Below are positions 17,051 to 24,315 of a stretch of 33,959 bases of DNA, piece after piece; positions within the stretch are counted from its first letter, which is position 1, and every line of letters begins with the position of its first letter. Source of the stretch: Alicyclobacillus mali (GTDB lineage: Bacteria; Bacillota; Bacilli; Alicyclobacillales; Alicyclobacillaceae); assembly GCF_017329565.1 (NCBI RefSeq), contig NZ_JAFMTT010000024.1. One strand, 5' to 3'. The position numbers and the translations under genes were made by a program. The notes beneath the pieces were generated by a model. It was not told where the DNA came from and made no database searches. It was given only the letters and a program-made list of their open reading frames with translations.

Positions 17051-17082
17051 GGGGCTCGCGCTTCAGGCGAGCCCCTTCTTCG
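17051..17082 (+). terminator. Terminator after the aldehyde dehydrogenase
   Basis: A 9-bp perfect GC-rich stem (GGGGCTCGC 17051-17059 with 17067-17075), seven-base loop, then TTCTTCGTCGTT. Confidence 0.75.
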
Positions 17083-17112
17083 TCGTTGATAGTGCCATTG
17101 ACGGAAGATCGC

Positions 17113-17141
17113 TTTACGAAATCGACCCTCTTTGCTAGAAT
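17113..17141 (+). promoter_or_regulatory. Promoter of the APC permease gene
   Basis: TTTACG (17113-17118), 17-base spacer, TAGAAT (17136-17141), about 100 bases before the start codon. The leader includes a perfect anti-16S sequence GGAGGTGAT (17161-17169) that is not used by any long frame. Confidence 0.5.
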
Positions 17142-17244
17142 GTGCCCATCCACACGCTTTGGAGGTGATGTTTGATAACACAAATAATGGACTGAAAGAA
17201 CTGAAATTTGAGAACAGAATAAAGTAAGGAAGGATGGGGACGTG

Positions 17245-18846
17245 ATGGAACAAGGCAAGCTTCGCCGTCAATTGTCTCTGATGGATCTCACGTTTCTGGG
17301 TCTTGGAGCCATCATCGGGTCAGGGTGGCTACTCGGTGCGTTGGGAGGCGCCACGCTCGCAGGTCCATCCGCCTGGATCGCATGGGTCATTGGTGCCGTG
17401 GCTGTCATGCTCATTGGTCTTGTGTACGCAGAGTTGGGCGGTGCTTTGCCACGAGCGGGCGGAATCATTCGCTACCCAGATTACTCACACGGACCGCTGG
17501 TTGGATATCTCATGGGATTTGCAGCGCTCATCGCCTATTCGAGCGTCGCTGGCATCGAAGCAGAGGCCATGCGCCAGTATGCTCAGCATTGGTGGCCTGC
17601 TCTTGGGTGGCAGAACTCGTCTGGATCTGGTCCCACCGTGCTCGGCTGGTTCGTGCAAGTGGGTCTCCTGACAGTATTCTTTCTCATTAACTACTGGAGC
17701 GTTCATGTCTTCGGAAAAATCAACTCCGTTTGGACCTTCCTCAAGTTCGTCGTGCCACTCTTGACGGTGATCGTCTTCTTTGGTCATTTTCACGCATCCA
17801 ACTTTACGAGCCATGGCTTCGCGCCAAACGGGGCCGCAGGAATTGAAACCGCGGTCGCCACAGGGGGCATTGTCTTTTCTTACCTCGGTTTTCGCCAGGC
17901 CATCGATTTTGCGGGAGAAGCGCGCAATCCACAGAGAAACGTACCGATCTCCATTGTTTTGGCCATCGCAATTGCTGCTGTCTTGTACATCCTCCTGCAG
18001 GTCGTGTTCATCGGCGCAGTACCTTCCTCCGCGTTGGCAGGCGGCTGGTCAAAGCTGAACTACACAGCACCTTTCGCGCAACTTGCAACCGCACTTGGCA
18101 TCGGCTGGATGGGCGTCGTGCTCTACGGAGATGCGGTGATCTCGCCGAGTGGAACAGGAAACATCTATCTATCCTCGACCGCGCGCGTCATCTTTGCATG
18201 GGCCAAGACCAAAACATTCTTCCCCATTTTCGCTCGTGTCTCACCAAAAACGGGAATTCCTCGTCCTGCGCTTTGGCTCTCATTCATATTGGCCATCATG
18301 TGGACCCTTCCGTTTCCCACGTGGAGCAAGTTGGTTGGTGTCGTGTCTTCCGCGACGGTGCTCACCTACATCATTGGCCCCATTTCGGCCGCCGCGTTGC
18401 GGCGAACGGCGAGAGATCTGCACCGGCCGTTCCGTCTGCCTGGCATGGGAGTCATTGCGCCGCTTGCCTTTATCGTGGCAACTCTAATCATCTACTGGTC
18501 TGGCTTTAGCATCGACGCATGGCTTATCGGATTGCAAATCGTGTTGTGGGCGGTTTACGTGATTGCACTGCGTGCCGTGGTCCCCACCGACGCGGTGCCG
18601 TTCGTGCAGCAAATCAAGTCCTCGCTGTGGCTGGTCTCATTCTACGCTGTGCTGTGGGTCATGTCGTATCTCGGTGACAAGTCGTTTGGCGGACGCGGGC
18701 TCATACCAGCGCCGTGGGATCAGATCGTGGTCGTGCTGCTGGCGATTGGCGCGTACGCGTGGGGCGTTGCGAGCGCACTGCCCTATGCCAACTACGAAGA
18801 ACACGATGAAGCGGAGGAAGCCGCAACGACGGTGGCTCATATTTAG
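17245..18846 (+). CDS. APC-family amino acid permease
   Basis: A polytopic membrane transporter of 533 residues with about 12-14 hydrophobic segments. The first helix carries the APC substrate-binding hallmark GLGAIIGSGWLLG, followed by GLVYAELGGALPRAGG, the usual TM2 end of the family. It should import an amino acid or amine by proton symport or exchange. The C-terminus is acidic (EEHDEAEEA). I chose ATG 17245, which directly follows an in-frame GTG; AAGGAAGGA lies about ten bases upstream. It has its own promoter, separated from the aldehyde dehydrogenase by a terminator. The substrate cannot be read. Confidence 0.85.
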   Translation: MEQGKLRRQLSLMDLTFLGLGAIIGSGWLLGALGGATLAGPSAWIAWVIGAVAVMLIGLVYAELGGALPRAGGIIRYPDYSHGPLVGYLMGFAALIAYSSVAGIEAEAMRQYAQHWWPALGWQNSSGSGPTVLGWFVQVGLLTVFFLINYWSVHVFGKINSVWTFLKFVVPLLTVIVFFGHFHASNFTSHGFAPNGAAGIETAVATGGIVFSYLGFRQAIDFAGEARNPQRNVPISIVLAIAIAAVLYILLQVVFIGAVPSSALAGGWSKLNYTAPFAQLATALGIGWMGVVLYGDAVISPSGTGNIYLSSTARVIFAWAKTKTFFPIFARVSPKTGIPRPALWLSFILAIMWTLPFPTWSKLVGVVSSATVLTYIIGPISAAALRRTARDLHRPFRLPGMGVIAPLAFIVATLIIYWSGFSIDAWLIGLQIVLWAVYVIALRAVVPTDAVPFVQQIKSSLWLVSFYAVLWVMSYLGDKSFGGRGLIPAPWDQIVVVLLAIGAYAWGVASALPYANYEEHDEAEEAATTVAHI

Positions 18847-18949
18847 AGCGCCGCTCTTGCCGTGATCGTCACAAAGCGGCCAGAAACAGGTTCACATGTC
18901 TTCCGTCATGTGGGGCATCATCAAGGGCGATCACGAGGAGGTGTGCGAG

Positions 18950-19141
18950 ATGGAGCTGCAGCGTGCGAAGGAAATCGCTTCGTCGCCAGTGATGGCGCAC
19001 GTCACACACGAGGGCCATCAGGTTTACATTCAGTCGGTGGATGAAGGAACCAAGAAGGCCAGGGTGTATCATCTCAAAAACCCGGATCGCCGCTACGAGG
19101 TGCATGTACACGATTTGACGGAGCAGCACGTGGTGCACTGA
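18950..19141 (+). CDS. sspH: Small acid-soluble spore protein, SspH family
   Basis: A 63-residue H-type SASP. It starts with the family signature MELQRAKEIASSP and carries VYIQSVDEGTKKARVYHL in the middle, then a basic/acidic C-terminus. Such minor SASPs are made in the forespore under sigma-G or sigma-F and packed into the spore core. I chose ATG 18950 because GAGGAGG (18935-18941) precedes it by eight bases and the conserved region begins right there; a longer frame from 18896 adds 18 unrelated residues. It is direct evidence that the organism forms endospores. Confidence 0.9.
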   Translation: MELQRAKEIASSPVMAHVTHEGHQVYIQSVDEGTKKARVYHLKNPDRRYEVHVHDLTEQHVVH

Positions 19142-19149
19142 TGGCTTGC

Positions 19150-19184
19150 GGAGCGCCGGCGTGAGGCTCAAGAGCCGGCGCTCC
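19150..19184. terminator. GC-rich hairpin after sspH
   Basis: An 11-bp perfect stem (19150-19160 with 19174-19184), 13-base loop. It lies between the convergent sspH and nitronate monooxygenase genes and could act in either direction, but neither side has a T-run. Confidence 0.55.
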
Positions 19185-19206
19185 AAGACTGTGCAGAACC
19201 ATCGGC

Positions 19207-20292
19207 TTAGCACAGGAGGGACTTCACGCGCTCCATCTGCGCCACAAGTTCGCGAACCATGTCCGCTGCCGGCATGGGCTTGGCCATGGGGTAGCCCTGT
19301 CCCGCCCACAGCGACATTCGTTCGGCATCTCCCGTCACAGCCGCGCGGCGGCGAATCGGCTGAGTCAGGGTGTTCTGAAGCGGGTACGGTGGAACATCCA
19401 GCTCCGCTCGTCCCACCGCCTCCATGAAGGCGTTGCGAATGCCTCGCGCGTGTCTGCCCGAAAAACTCCGCGTCAAAGCCGTGCCGCGATCCCGCCACTC
19501 CATGACGGCTCGTTTGTACGCCGGGTGAGCGCCGCTCTCGTGCGTCACCAGGAAATTTGTTCCCATTTGCACAGCGACGGCACCCAACGCCATACACGCG
19601 ACAATGCCCCGGCCGTCCATGATGCCACCCGCCGCGATGACCGGAATGCTGACGCGATCGACCACTTGGGGGACGAGCGCCATGGTCCCGATGAGCCGGG
19701 TTTCGTCCATCGGCAGGAAGGAGCCACGGTGGCCACCGGCCTCGTATCCTTGTGCGATCACGGCATCACAGCCTGCTTGCTCGAGCGCCACCGCTTCCTC
19801 AGGCGTGGTGGCCGTGCCGATGACGCACGCGCCCGCTGCCTTCCATCTCCCAATGGTGTCGGCCCCAGGACAGCCAAAGGTGAAGCTCAGGATCGGCACG
19901 CGCTCTTCCAGGATGACGTCCATCTGCGCTTCGAACTCGGCGAGCGCCGGAAAGCGCGGATCCACACCGTCGATCTCGTCCGCAACTGCCGGATCGTCCA
20001 CCCATTCGCGCAACCACGCCTTCATGGCCATGACGCTGCGACTCGCATCTCCCGTGGGTTCCTCCGGAATGAACACGTTCACGCCGAACGGGGCGTCGGT
20101 CAACGCCCGTACACGGCGAATGGCGGCACGGGTGTCGTCGGGAGAGAGATAGACCACGCCAAGAAAGCCGAGCCCTCCCGCGTCGCTCACGGCCGCGACC
20201 AGTTCGGGTGTCGACGGACCTCCGGCCATGGGTGCGGCGAAAATCGGGTGGCGCACGCCCAACGTTTGAAGCCACTCGTTCGCTCCAGCCAT
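19207..20292 (-). CDS. Nitronate monooxygenase / 2-nitropropane dioxygenase family, FMN-dependent
   Basis: A TIM-barrel flavoprotein of 361 residues that oxidises alkyl nitronates; related enzymes include FabK-type enoyl reductases. Family motifs are HPIFAAPMAGG (15-25), the catalytic His188 in GYEAGGHRGSF and the FMN-phosphate loop IAAGGIMDGRGI (219-230). Length and the H188 motif favour a class I nitronate monooxygenase over FabK. I chose ATG 20292 because GGAGGG lies just before it and homology begins at once; the frame stays open a further 109 codons with no conserved content. A weak promoter, TTTTGC (20371-20366), 17-base spacer, TATACA (20348-20343), lies upstream on the minus strand. 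Confidence 0.88.
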   Translation of the reverse strand: MAGANEWLQTLGVRHPIFAAPMAGGPSTPELVAAVSDAGGLGFLGVVYLSPDDTRAAIRRVRALTDAPFGVNVFIPEEPTGDASRSVMAMKAWLREWVDDPAVADEIDGVDPRFPALAEFEAQMDVILEERVPILSFTFGCPGADTIGRWKAAGACVIGTATTPEEAVALEQAGCDAVIAQGYEAGGHRGSFLPMDETRLIGTMALVPQVVDRVSIPVIAAGGIMDGRGIVACMALGAVAVQMGTNFLVTHESGAHPAYKRAVMEWRDRGTALTRSFSGRHARGIRNAFMEAVGRAELDVPPYPLQNTLTQPIRRRAAVTGDAERMSLWAGQGYPMAKPMPAADMVRELVAQMERVKSLLC

Positions 20293-20446
20293 GGAATCCC
20301 TCCTTCGCCCTGTGAAACGCATGGAATAGATGGTGTGTTCAGTGTATACCTCTCCGGCGGACGGGGCAAAATGTGAGCACGGGAGGTTGATGTGCCGCGA
20401 GAACGGACGCATAGGCGTGGTTCGGTGGCGTGTCAACAGCCTTCGC

Positions 20447-20480
20447 AAAAGGGGCGGCCGAGAGGCTGCCCCTTTTGTCT
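20447..20480. terminator. Bidirectional terminator between two divergent genes
   Basis: AAAAGGGGC (20447-20455) pairs with GCCCCTTTT (20468-20476), with an inner GCC/GGC pairing. It has T-rich tails in both orientations. Confidence 0.7.
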
Positions 20481-20526
20481 GTGTGCGCCCATCCCGCTCC
20501 GGCGCTAATCTTGTAACATTCTCTAC

Positions 20527-20555
20527 TTGTCTAAGAGTTCTGCCTGTTCTATGAT
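20527..20555 (+). promoter_or_regulatory. Promoter of gnd
   Basis: TTGTCT (20527-20532), exact 17-base spacer, TATGAT (20550-20555), 52 bases before the GTG start. Confidence 0.6.
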
Positions 20556-20606
20556 GAGGGCGATCCGCCGCGCGGGCGGAACCCGGACAGACAAGGAGTG
20601 GAGCGT

Positions 20607-22040
20607 GTGGCAGAAGCACAGGTCGGCGTGGTTGGCCTTGCGGTCATGGGGAAAAACCTGGCTCTGAATATCGAGAGCCGAGGCTTTACAGTCGCCGTCT
20701 ACAACCGTACGGCCTCGAGAACACAGGAACTTGCGGAAGAGGCGAAAGACAAGAGGATCATACCGGCGTATTCGCTTCAGGATTTCGTCGCCTCGCTTGA
20801 ACGGCCGAGGCGCGTCATCCTGATGGTCCAGGCCGGACGCCCTGTCGACGAGGCGATTTCGCAGCTGGTGCCGCTGCTTGAGCCCGGGGACGTGATCGTC
20901 GACGGAGGCAATTCGTACTTCGAGGACACGCGGCGCCGGCATAAGGAACTCGAGGAAAAGGGCATTCTCTTCATCGGTACAGGCATTTCCGGCGGCGAAG
21001 AAGGGGCGCTGAAGGGACCTGCCATCATGCCGGGCGGCAGCCGCGACGCGTACGCGCTCGTCGAGCCCATTTTGACGGCCATCGCCGCGAAGGTGGGCGA
21101 GGATCCCTGCTGCACCTACATCGGCCCAGACGGCGCGGGCCACTATGTCAAGATGGTCCACAACGGCATCGAGTACGGCGACATGCAGCTCATCTGCGAG
21201 GCCTATCACCTGCTGAGCGAGGTCCTCGGCCTGTCCGCCGATGAGCTCCATCGCGTTTTTTCGGAGTGGAACAAGGGTGAACTCGACAGTTACCTCATCG
21301 AAATCACGGCGGACATCTTCTCGAAGCGCGATCCGGAGACGGGGCGGCCCATGGTCGATGTCATCCTCGACACCGCCGGTCAAAAGGGAACCGGCAAGTG
21401 GACAAGCCAAAGCGCGCTCGATCTCGGCGTGCCTCTCACCATGATCACTGAAAGTGTCTTCGCCCGCTTTTTGTCGGCCATGAAGGATGAGCGCGTGGCC
21501 GCGAGCAGAGAGCTTCCCGGCCCCGAGCGGCCTCGGGAATCGCTCGATCGCGACGCGCTCATCGAGGACGTCCGCCGCGCGCTGTACGCAAGCAAAATCT
21601 GCTCGTACGCGCAGGGCTTTTCACACCTGCGCCAGGCGTCGCAGGAGTACGGATGGAACCTGGATCTCGGCGCCATCGCCATGATCTTCCGCGGGGGGTG
21701 CATCATCCGCGCCCGCTTCTTGCACAACATCAAAGAGGCCTACGACCGGAATCCTGGCCTCCCAAACTTGCTTCTGGATCCTTACTTCCGGTCGTCCATC
21801 GCGTCGTACCAGGATTCATGGCGCCGCGTCGTGGCGACCGCCGTCACCTATGGTGTACCCGTTCCGGCGTTTGCGAGTGCGCTCGCGTACTACGACAGTT
21901 ATCGCTCCGAGCGGCTGCCCGCAAACCTGCTGCAGGCGCAGCGAGATTACTTCGGTGCTCACACGTTTCGCCGGATCGATCGCGACGGCGTCTTCCACTT
22001 CCACTGGCTGGGCGACGAATCCGTCTTGACGGAGGTCTGA
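20607..22040 (+). CDS. gnd: 6-phosphogluconate dehydrogenase, decarboxylating
   Basis: It converts 6-phosphogluconate to ribulose 5-phosphate and CO2 with reduction of NADP+ in the oxidative pentose phosphate pathway. The 477 residues are the normal long-form (dimeric) length. The Rossmann motif GLAVMGKNLALN is at 10-21, then GGNSYFEDT (100-108), ISGGEEGA (127-134) and the catalytic KMVHNGIEYGD (182-192; K182, N186, E189). The C-terminal RDYFGAHTFRR tail is typical. AAGGAG (20593-20598) sits eight bases before GTG 20607, so I chose this over the GTG inside the binding site. It has its own promoter. Confidence 0.96.
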   Translation: MAEAQVGVVGLAVMGKNLALNIESRGFTVAVYNRTASRTQELAEEAKDKRIIPAYSLQDFVASLERPRRVILMVQAGRPVDEAISQLVPLLEPGDVIVDGGNSYFEDTRRRHKELEEKGILFIGTGISGGEEGALKGPAIMPGGSRDAYALVEPILTAIAAKVGEDPCCTYIGPDGAGHYVKMVHNGIEYGDMQLICEAYHLLSEVLGLSADELHRVFSEWNKGELDSYLIEITADIFSKRDPETGRPMVDVILDTAGQKGTGKWTSQSALDLGVPLTMITESVFARFLSAMKDERVAASRELPGPERPRESLDRDALIEDVRRALYASKICSYAQGFSHLRQASQEYGWNLDLGAIAMIFRGGCIIRARFLHNIKEAYDRNPGLPNLLLDPYFRSSIASYQDSWRRVVATAVTYGVPVPAFASALAYYDSYRSERLPANLLQAQRDYFGAHTFRRIDRDGVFHFHWLGDESVLTEV

Positions 22041-22115
22041 GTGTGTTCAGCCCGCCGTTTCAGGGCAAATTGGCGCGGCTCCTGTGGGTCTGCAAAAAAA
22101 ATGGCCCGCGGGGGC

Positions 22116-22144
22116 TTGCGTTTTCTCGAGAACCGTGATACATT
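22116..22144 (+). promoter_or_regulatory. Promoter of the tRNA cluster
   Basis: TTGCGT (22116-22121), 17-base spacer, TACATT (22139-22144), 56 bases before the first tRNA. Confidence 0.5.
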
Positions 22145-22199
22145 ACTCAACGTCGACTTCGTCAGTGACGCGATGAGCGGAGACGAGCGACAGAGACGC

Positions 22200-22276
22200 G
22201 TGCCCGTAGCTCAGCCGGATAGAGCGTTTGACTACGAATCAAAAGGTCGGGAGTTCGAATCTCTCCGGGCACGCCA
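22200..22276 (+). tRNA. tRNA-Arg(ACG)
   Basis: Acceptor GTGCCCG (22200-22206) pairs with CGGGCAC (22266-22272); the discriminator G and an encoded CCA follow. The anticodon loop gives ACG, which reads CGN codons after deamination to inosine. Confidence 0.95.
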
Positions 22277-22283
22277 TGTGATT

Positions 22284-22366
22284 CCCGGAGTGGCGGAATT
22301 GGCAGACGCACACGACTCAAAATCGTGCGGGAAACCGTGCCGGTTCGAGTCCGGCCTCCGGGACCA
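22284..22366 (+). tRNA. tRNA-Leu(CAA)
   Basis: Acceptor CCCGGAG (22284-22290) pairs with CTCCGGG (22356-22362), then A and CCA. It has a long variable arm as expected for Leu. The anticodon stem CACGA/TCGTG encloses the loop CTCAAAA, giving CAA for TTG codons. Confidence 0.93.
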
Positions 22367-22388
22367 ACGCTTGACGGGGAGACCATGT

Positions 22389-22464
22389 GGGGCTATAGCT
22401 CAGTTGGGAGAGCGCCAGAATCGCACTCTGGAGGCCAGCGGTTCGAATCCGCTTAGCTCCACCA
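22389..22464 (+). tRNA. tRNA-Ala(CGC)
   Basis: Acceptor GGGGCTA (22389-22395) pairs with TAGCTCC (22454-22460). The third pair is G-U, the alanine identity element. The anticodon stem CCAGA/TCTGG encloses ATCGCAC, giving CGC for GCG codons. CCA is encoded. Confidence 0.92.
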
Positions 22465-22467
22465 CAT

Positions 22468-22542
22468 TCCTCGATAGCTCAGCGGTAGAGCATCCGGCTG
22501 TTAACCGGAGGGTCGTAGGTTCGAATCCTACTCGGGGAGCCA
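22468..22542 (+). tRNA. tRNA-Asn(GTT)
   Basis: Acceptor TCCTCGA (22468-22474) pairs with TCGGGGA (22532-22538) with one wobble pair. The anticodon is GTT. Discriminator G and CCA are encoded. Confidence 0.95.
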
Positions 22543-22597
22543 TCGCGCTCTCCGTCAAGCGAGGCAATCTTCACATGTGGATACCCGCAGTCGAGAT

Positions 22598-22672
22598 GGG
22601 CGGTTAGCTCAGCGGGAGAGCACTCGCCTCACACGCGAGGGGTCGGCAGTTCGATCCTGCCACCGCCCACCA
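22598..22672 (+). tRNA. tRNA-Val(CAC)
   Basis: Acceptor GGGCGGT (22598-22604) pairs with ACCGCCC (22662-22668). The anticodon stem CTCGC/GCGAG encloses CTCACAC, giving CAC for GTG codons. CCA is encoded. Confidence 0.94.
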
Positions 22673-22679
22673 TTTTTAT

Positions 22680-22756
22680 GGGCTCATAGCTCAGTCGGCT
22701 AGAGCGCACGACTGATAATCGTGAGGTCGGTGGTTCGAGTCCACCTGGGCCCACCA
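22680..22756 (+). tRNA. tRNA-Ile(GAT)
   Basis: Acceptor GGGCTCA (22680-22686) pairs with TGGGCCC (22746-22752) with one wobble pair. The anticodon is GAT. CCA is encoded. Confidence 0.95.
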
Positions 22757-22770
22757 CATAAGGGATAAGG

Positions 22771-22819
22771 ACCGTCGAAACACTTCGCTTGAAGAGGGGT
22801 TTCGGCGGTTCTTTATCTT
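22771..22819 (+). terminator. Terminator of the tRNA cluster
   Basis: An 11-bp stem with one wobble (22771-22781 with 22799-22809), an inner CTTC-GCTT-GAAG hairpin in its loop, and a tail TCTTTATCTTC. It lies 15 bases after the last tRNA. Confidence 0.75.
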
Positions 22820-22964
22820 CGACAGCAACACGAGAGAGTTACAGCTCCCGGGCGAACATCAAAGAACGCCGCATGTGCCGTCCGTCGTGAGGGACGAAAC
22901 ATTTGGGGTCTGTACGCGTGAACTCGGCAATTGCGGGTGCTTGAAACCGTTCGAGGTGGGCTAC

Positions 22965-23999
22965 ATGAAAGAGATGTCCTTGTCCGAGCGATTCGAACGT
23001 TTTGCACTGACAGAATGTAAAGGGAACAGCAGACTCTATGAGTTTTTATCGTTGCAGGTATCTGCTGCAGATGATTTGCTTGAACTCAGTTCTCATTGCC
23101 GTCGTGGCCAGCCCATTCCCAACCTGTTTTTTGCGTCCATCCACTATTTGCTTCTGAAAGGAGTCCATCACGAGTTAAAGGCGTATTATCCCGATTTGGT
23201 CGCGTCGCCTCTTTCTGTCGATCAATCGTTCGGCGCCTTCCGAGACTTCTGCCATCGGTATCGAGAAGACATCGTCGCCATTCTGCAGACCCGAATCGTG
23301 CAAACGAACGAAATTCGCCGTTGCACATATCTTTACCCAAGCTTTTGCTCTATTCACAATATAACACGGAAGCCGCTGTCTCTTATCGAGATTGGTACAA
23401 GTGCCGGACTTCAGCTATTGTGGGATAAGTTCAAATATGCGTACGGATCGCCTGAAGTCTACGGGGACCAGGAGTCGCCTGTTCACTTGGTCGCTCGTCT
23501 CAAAAACGACGTTATACCGCCACTATCCAGAACAAGTCCGCCTGTCGCTTTCCGGGCGGGAATTGACTTACACGTCATCAATCTGAGTGATGAGGATGAT
23601 TATCTGTGGTTAAAGGCGCTCATTTGGCCAGAGCACGTAGAACGAAGGCGCTGGTTTGAACAGGCCGCCGAGATGATGAAGCGATGCAACGACGTTCAGC
23701 TTATCGAAGGCGATGGGTTGACGGTCTTGCCTGAGGTTGTCACGCAAATACCAGAGGATTCGACCTTGTGTGTATTTCATACCCACGTAGCCAATCAATT
23801 TACGATTCGCGAAAAGGAGAAACTGGTGCAAATCCTGCGTGACATAAGCTTTCAGAGGCCTGTTTTTCATCTCTTCAACAATCTATATGATGCGGGCAAA
23901 CTACACTTGGCGCTTGTGCATCAAGGTGTTGAACGTGATCATATCGTTGCGGAAATTGACGGACATGGCCGATGGTTCGCTTGGCTTGCAAATGTGTGA
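22965..23999 (+). CDS. DUF2332 family protein
   Basis: A cytoplasmic protein of about 344 residues resembling the DUF2332 family, whose function is not established. It contains a SAM-binding-like motif SLIEIGTSAGLQLLWDKF in the middle, a conserved RAGIDLHVINLSDEDDYLWLKALIWPE stretch (written in parts: RAGIDLHVINL, then DYLWLKALIWPE), then IEGDGLTVLP and CVFHTHVANQF. The last motifs resemble a methyltransferase-like fold. I chose ATG 22965 because GAGGTGGG precedes it by four bases; an ATG nine bases later is possible, and the frame is open further upstream to 22875 without conserved content. It stands alone after the tRNA cluster. Confidence 0.75.
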   Translation: MKEMSLSERFERFALTECKGNSRLYEFLSLQVSAADDLLELSSHCRRGQPIPNLFFASIHYLLLKGVHHELKAYYPDLVASPLSVDQSFGAFRDFCHRYREDIVAILQTRIVQTNEIRRCTYLYPSFCSIHNITRKPLSLIEIGTSAGLQLLWDKFKYAYGSPEVYGDQESPVHLVARLKNDVIPPLSRTSPPVAFRAGIDLHVINLSDEDDYLWLKALIWPEHVERRRWFEQAAEMMKRCNDVQLIEGDGLTVLPEVVTQIPEDSTLCVFHTHVANQFTIREKEKLVQILRDISFQRPVFHLFNNLYDAGKLHLALVHQGVERDHIVAEIDGHGRWFAWLANV

Positions 24000-24315
24000 G
24001 GCTGAATAGCGTTCCGTCGATCTAGGGCCAAAGCCGCATGTTCAGTGCCGCATCATCCTGCCGCACGCCGGCAGTGTCCCATGTCGGTCCGCCCCTTGAT
24101 ACTCGGCGGCTCCGCCGATTCGTATCCGCGAAGTTTCCGCGGTGGTTCCTCACGCAATCCTGCCGTGAAATTTCTCGTCCTCTGCGCGGTCATCCTCATG
24201 TGTCTTGTTCGCCATTCATACCTATCTAGAGAACAGACGTCGTTTATGGGAGATGCCCAACTGGATTCGCAGCAACGCGCCGTTTTTGTGAGCTGCCGTT
24301 GCGGGGGGTGAAGAG
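24000..24315. other. Leader region of the alicyclic-acid operon
   Basis: No gene seen. It contains two adjacent short hairpins, TCGGCGG-CT-CCGCCGA (24103-24118) and CCGCG-N7-CGCGG (24126-24142). They could be the end of the DUF2332 transcript or regulatory. I see no clear sigma-A promoter for the operon; a weak TTGTTC, 16-base spacer, TAGAGA combination lies near 24206-24233. Confidence 0.35.

Larger units (their letters stand above)
20293..20606. other. Divergent intergenic region between nitronate monooxygenase and gnd
   Basis: It holds a weak minus-strand promoter (20343-20371), a terminator-like hairpin (20447-20476) and the gnd promoter (20527-20555). No gene is seen between them, although the terminator would make sense if one had once been there. 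Confidence 0.45.

Noticed and set aside
17168..17227. A 19-codon leader peptide before the APC permease, after GGAGGTG
   Set aside because: The ATG lies only two bases after GGAGG, and there is no repeated codon run that would suggest an attenuator peptide.
20523..21410. A 295-codon minus-strand frame opposite gnd
   Set aside because: Antisense to highly conserved gnd motifs and runs through the gnd promoter; no domain seen.
22041..22607. A 188-codon frame across the start of the tRNA cluster
   Set aside because: It translates through four tRNA genes, which explain the sequence fully.
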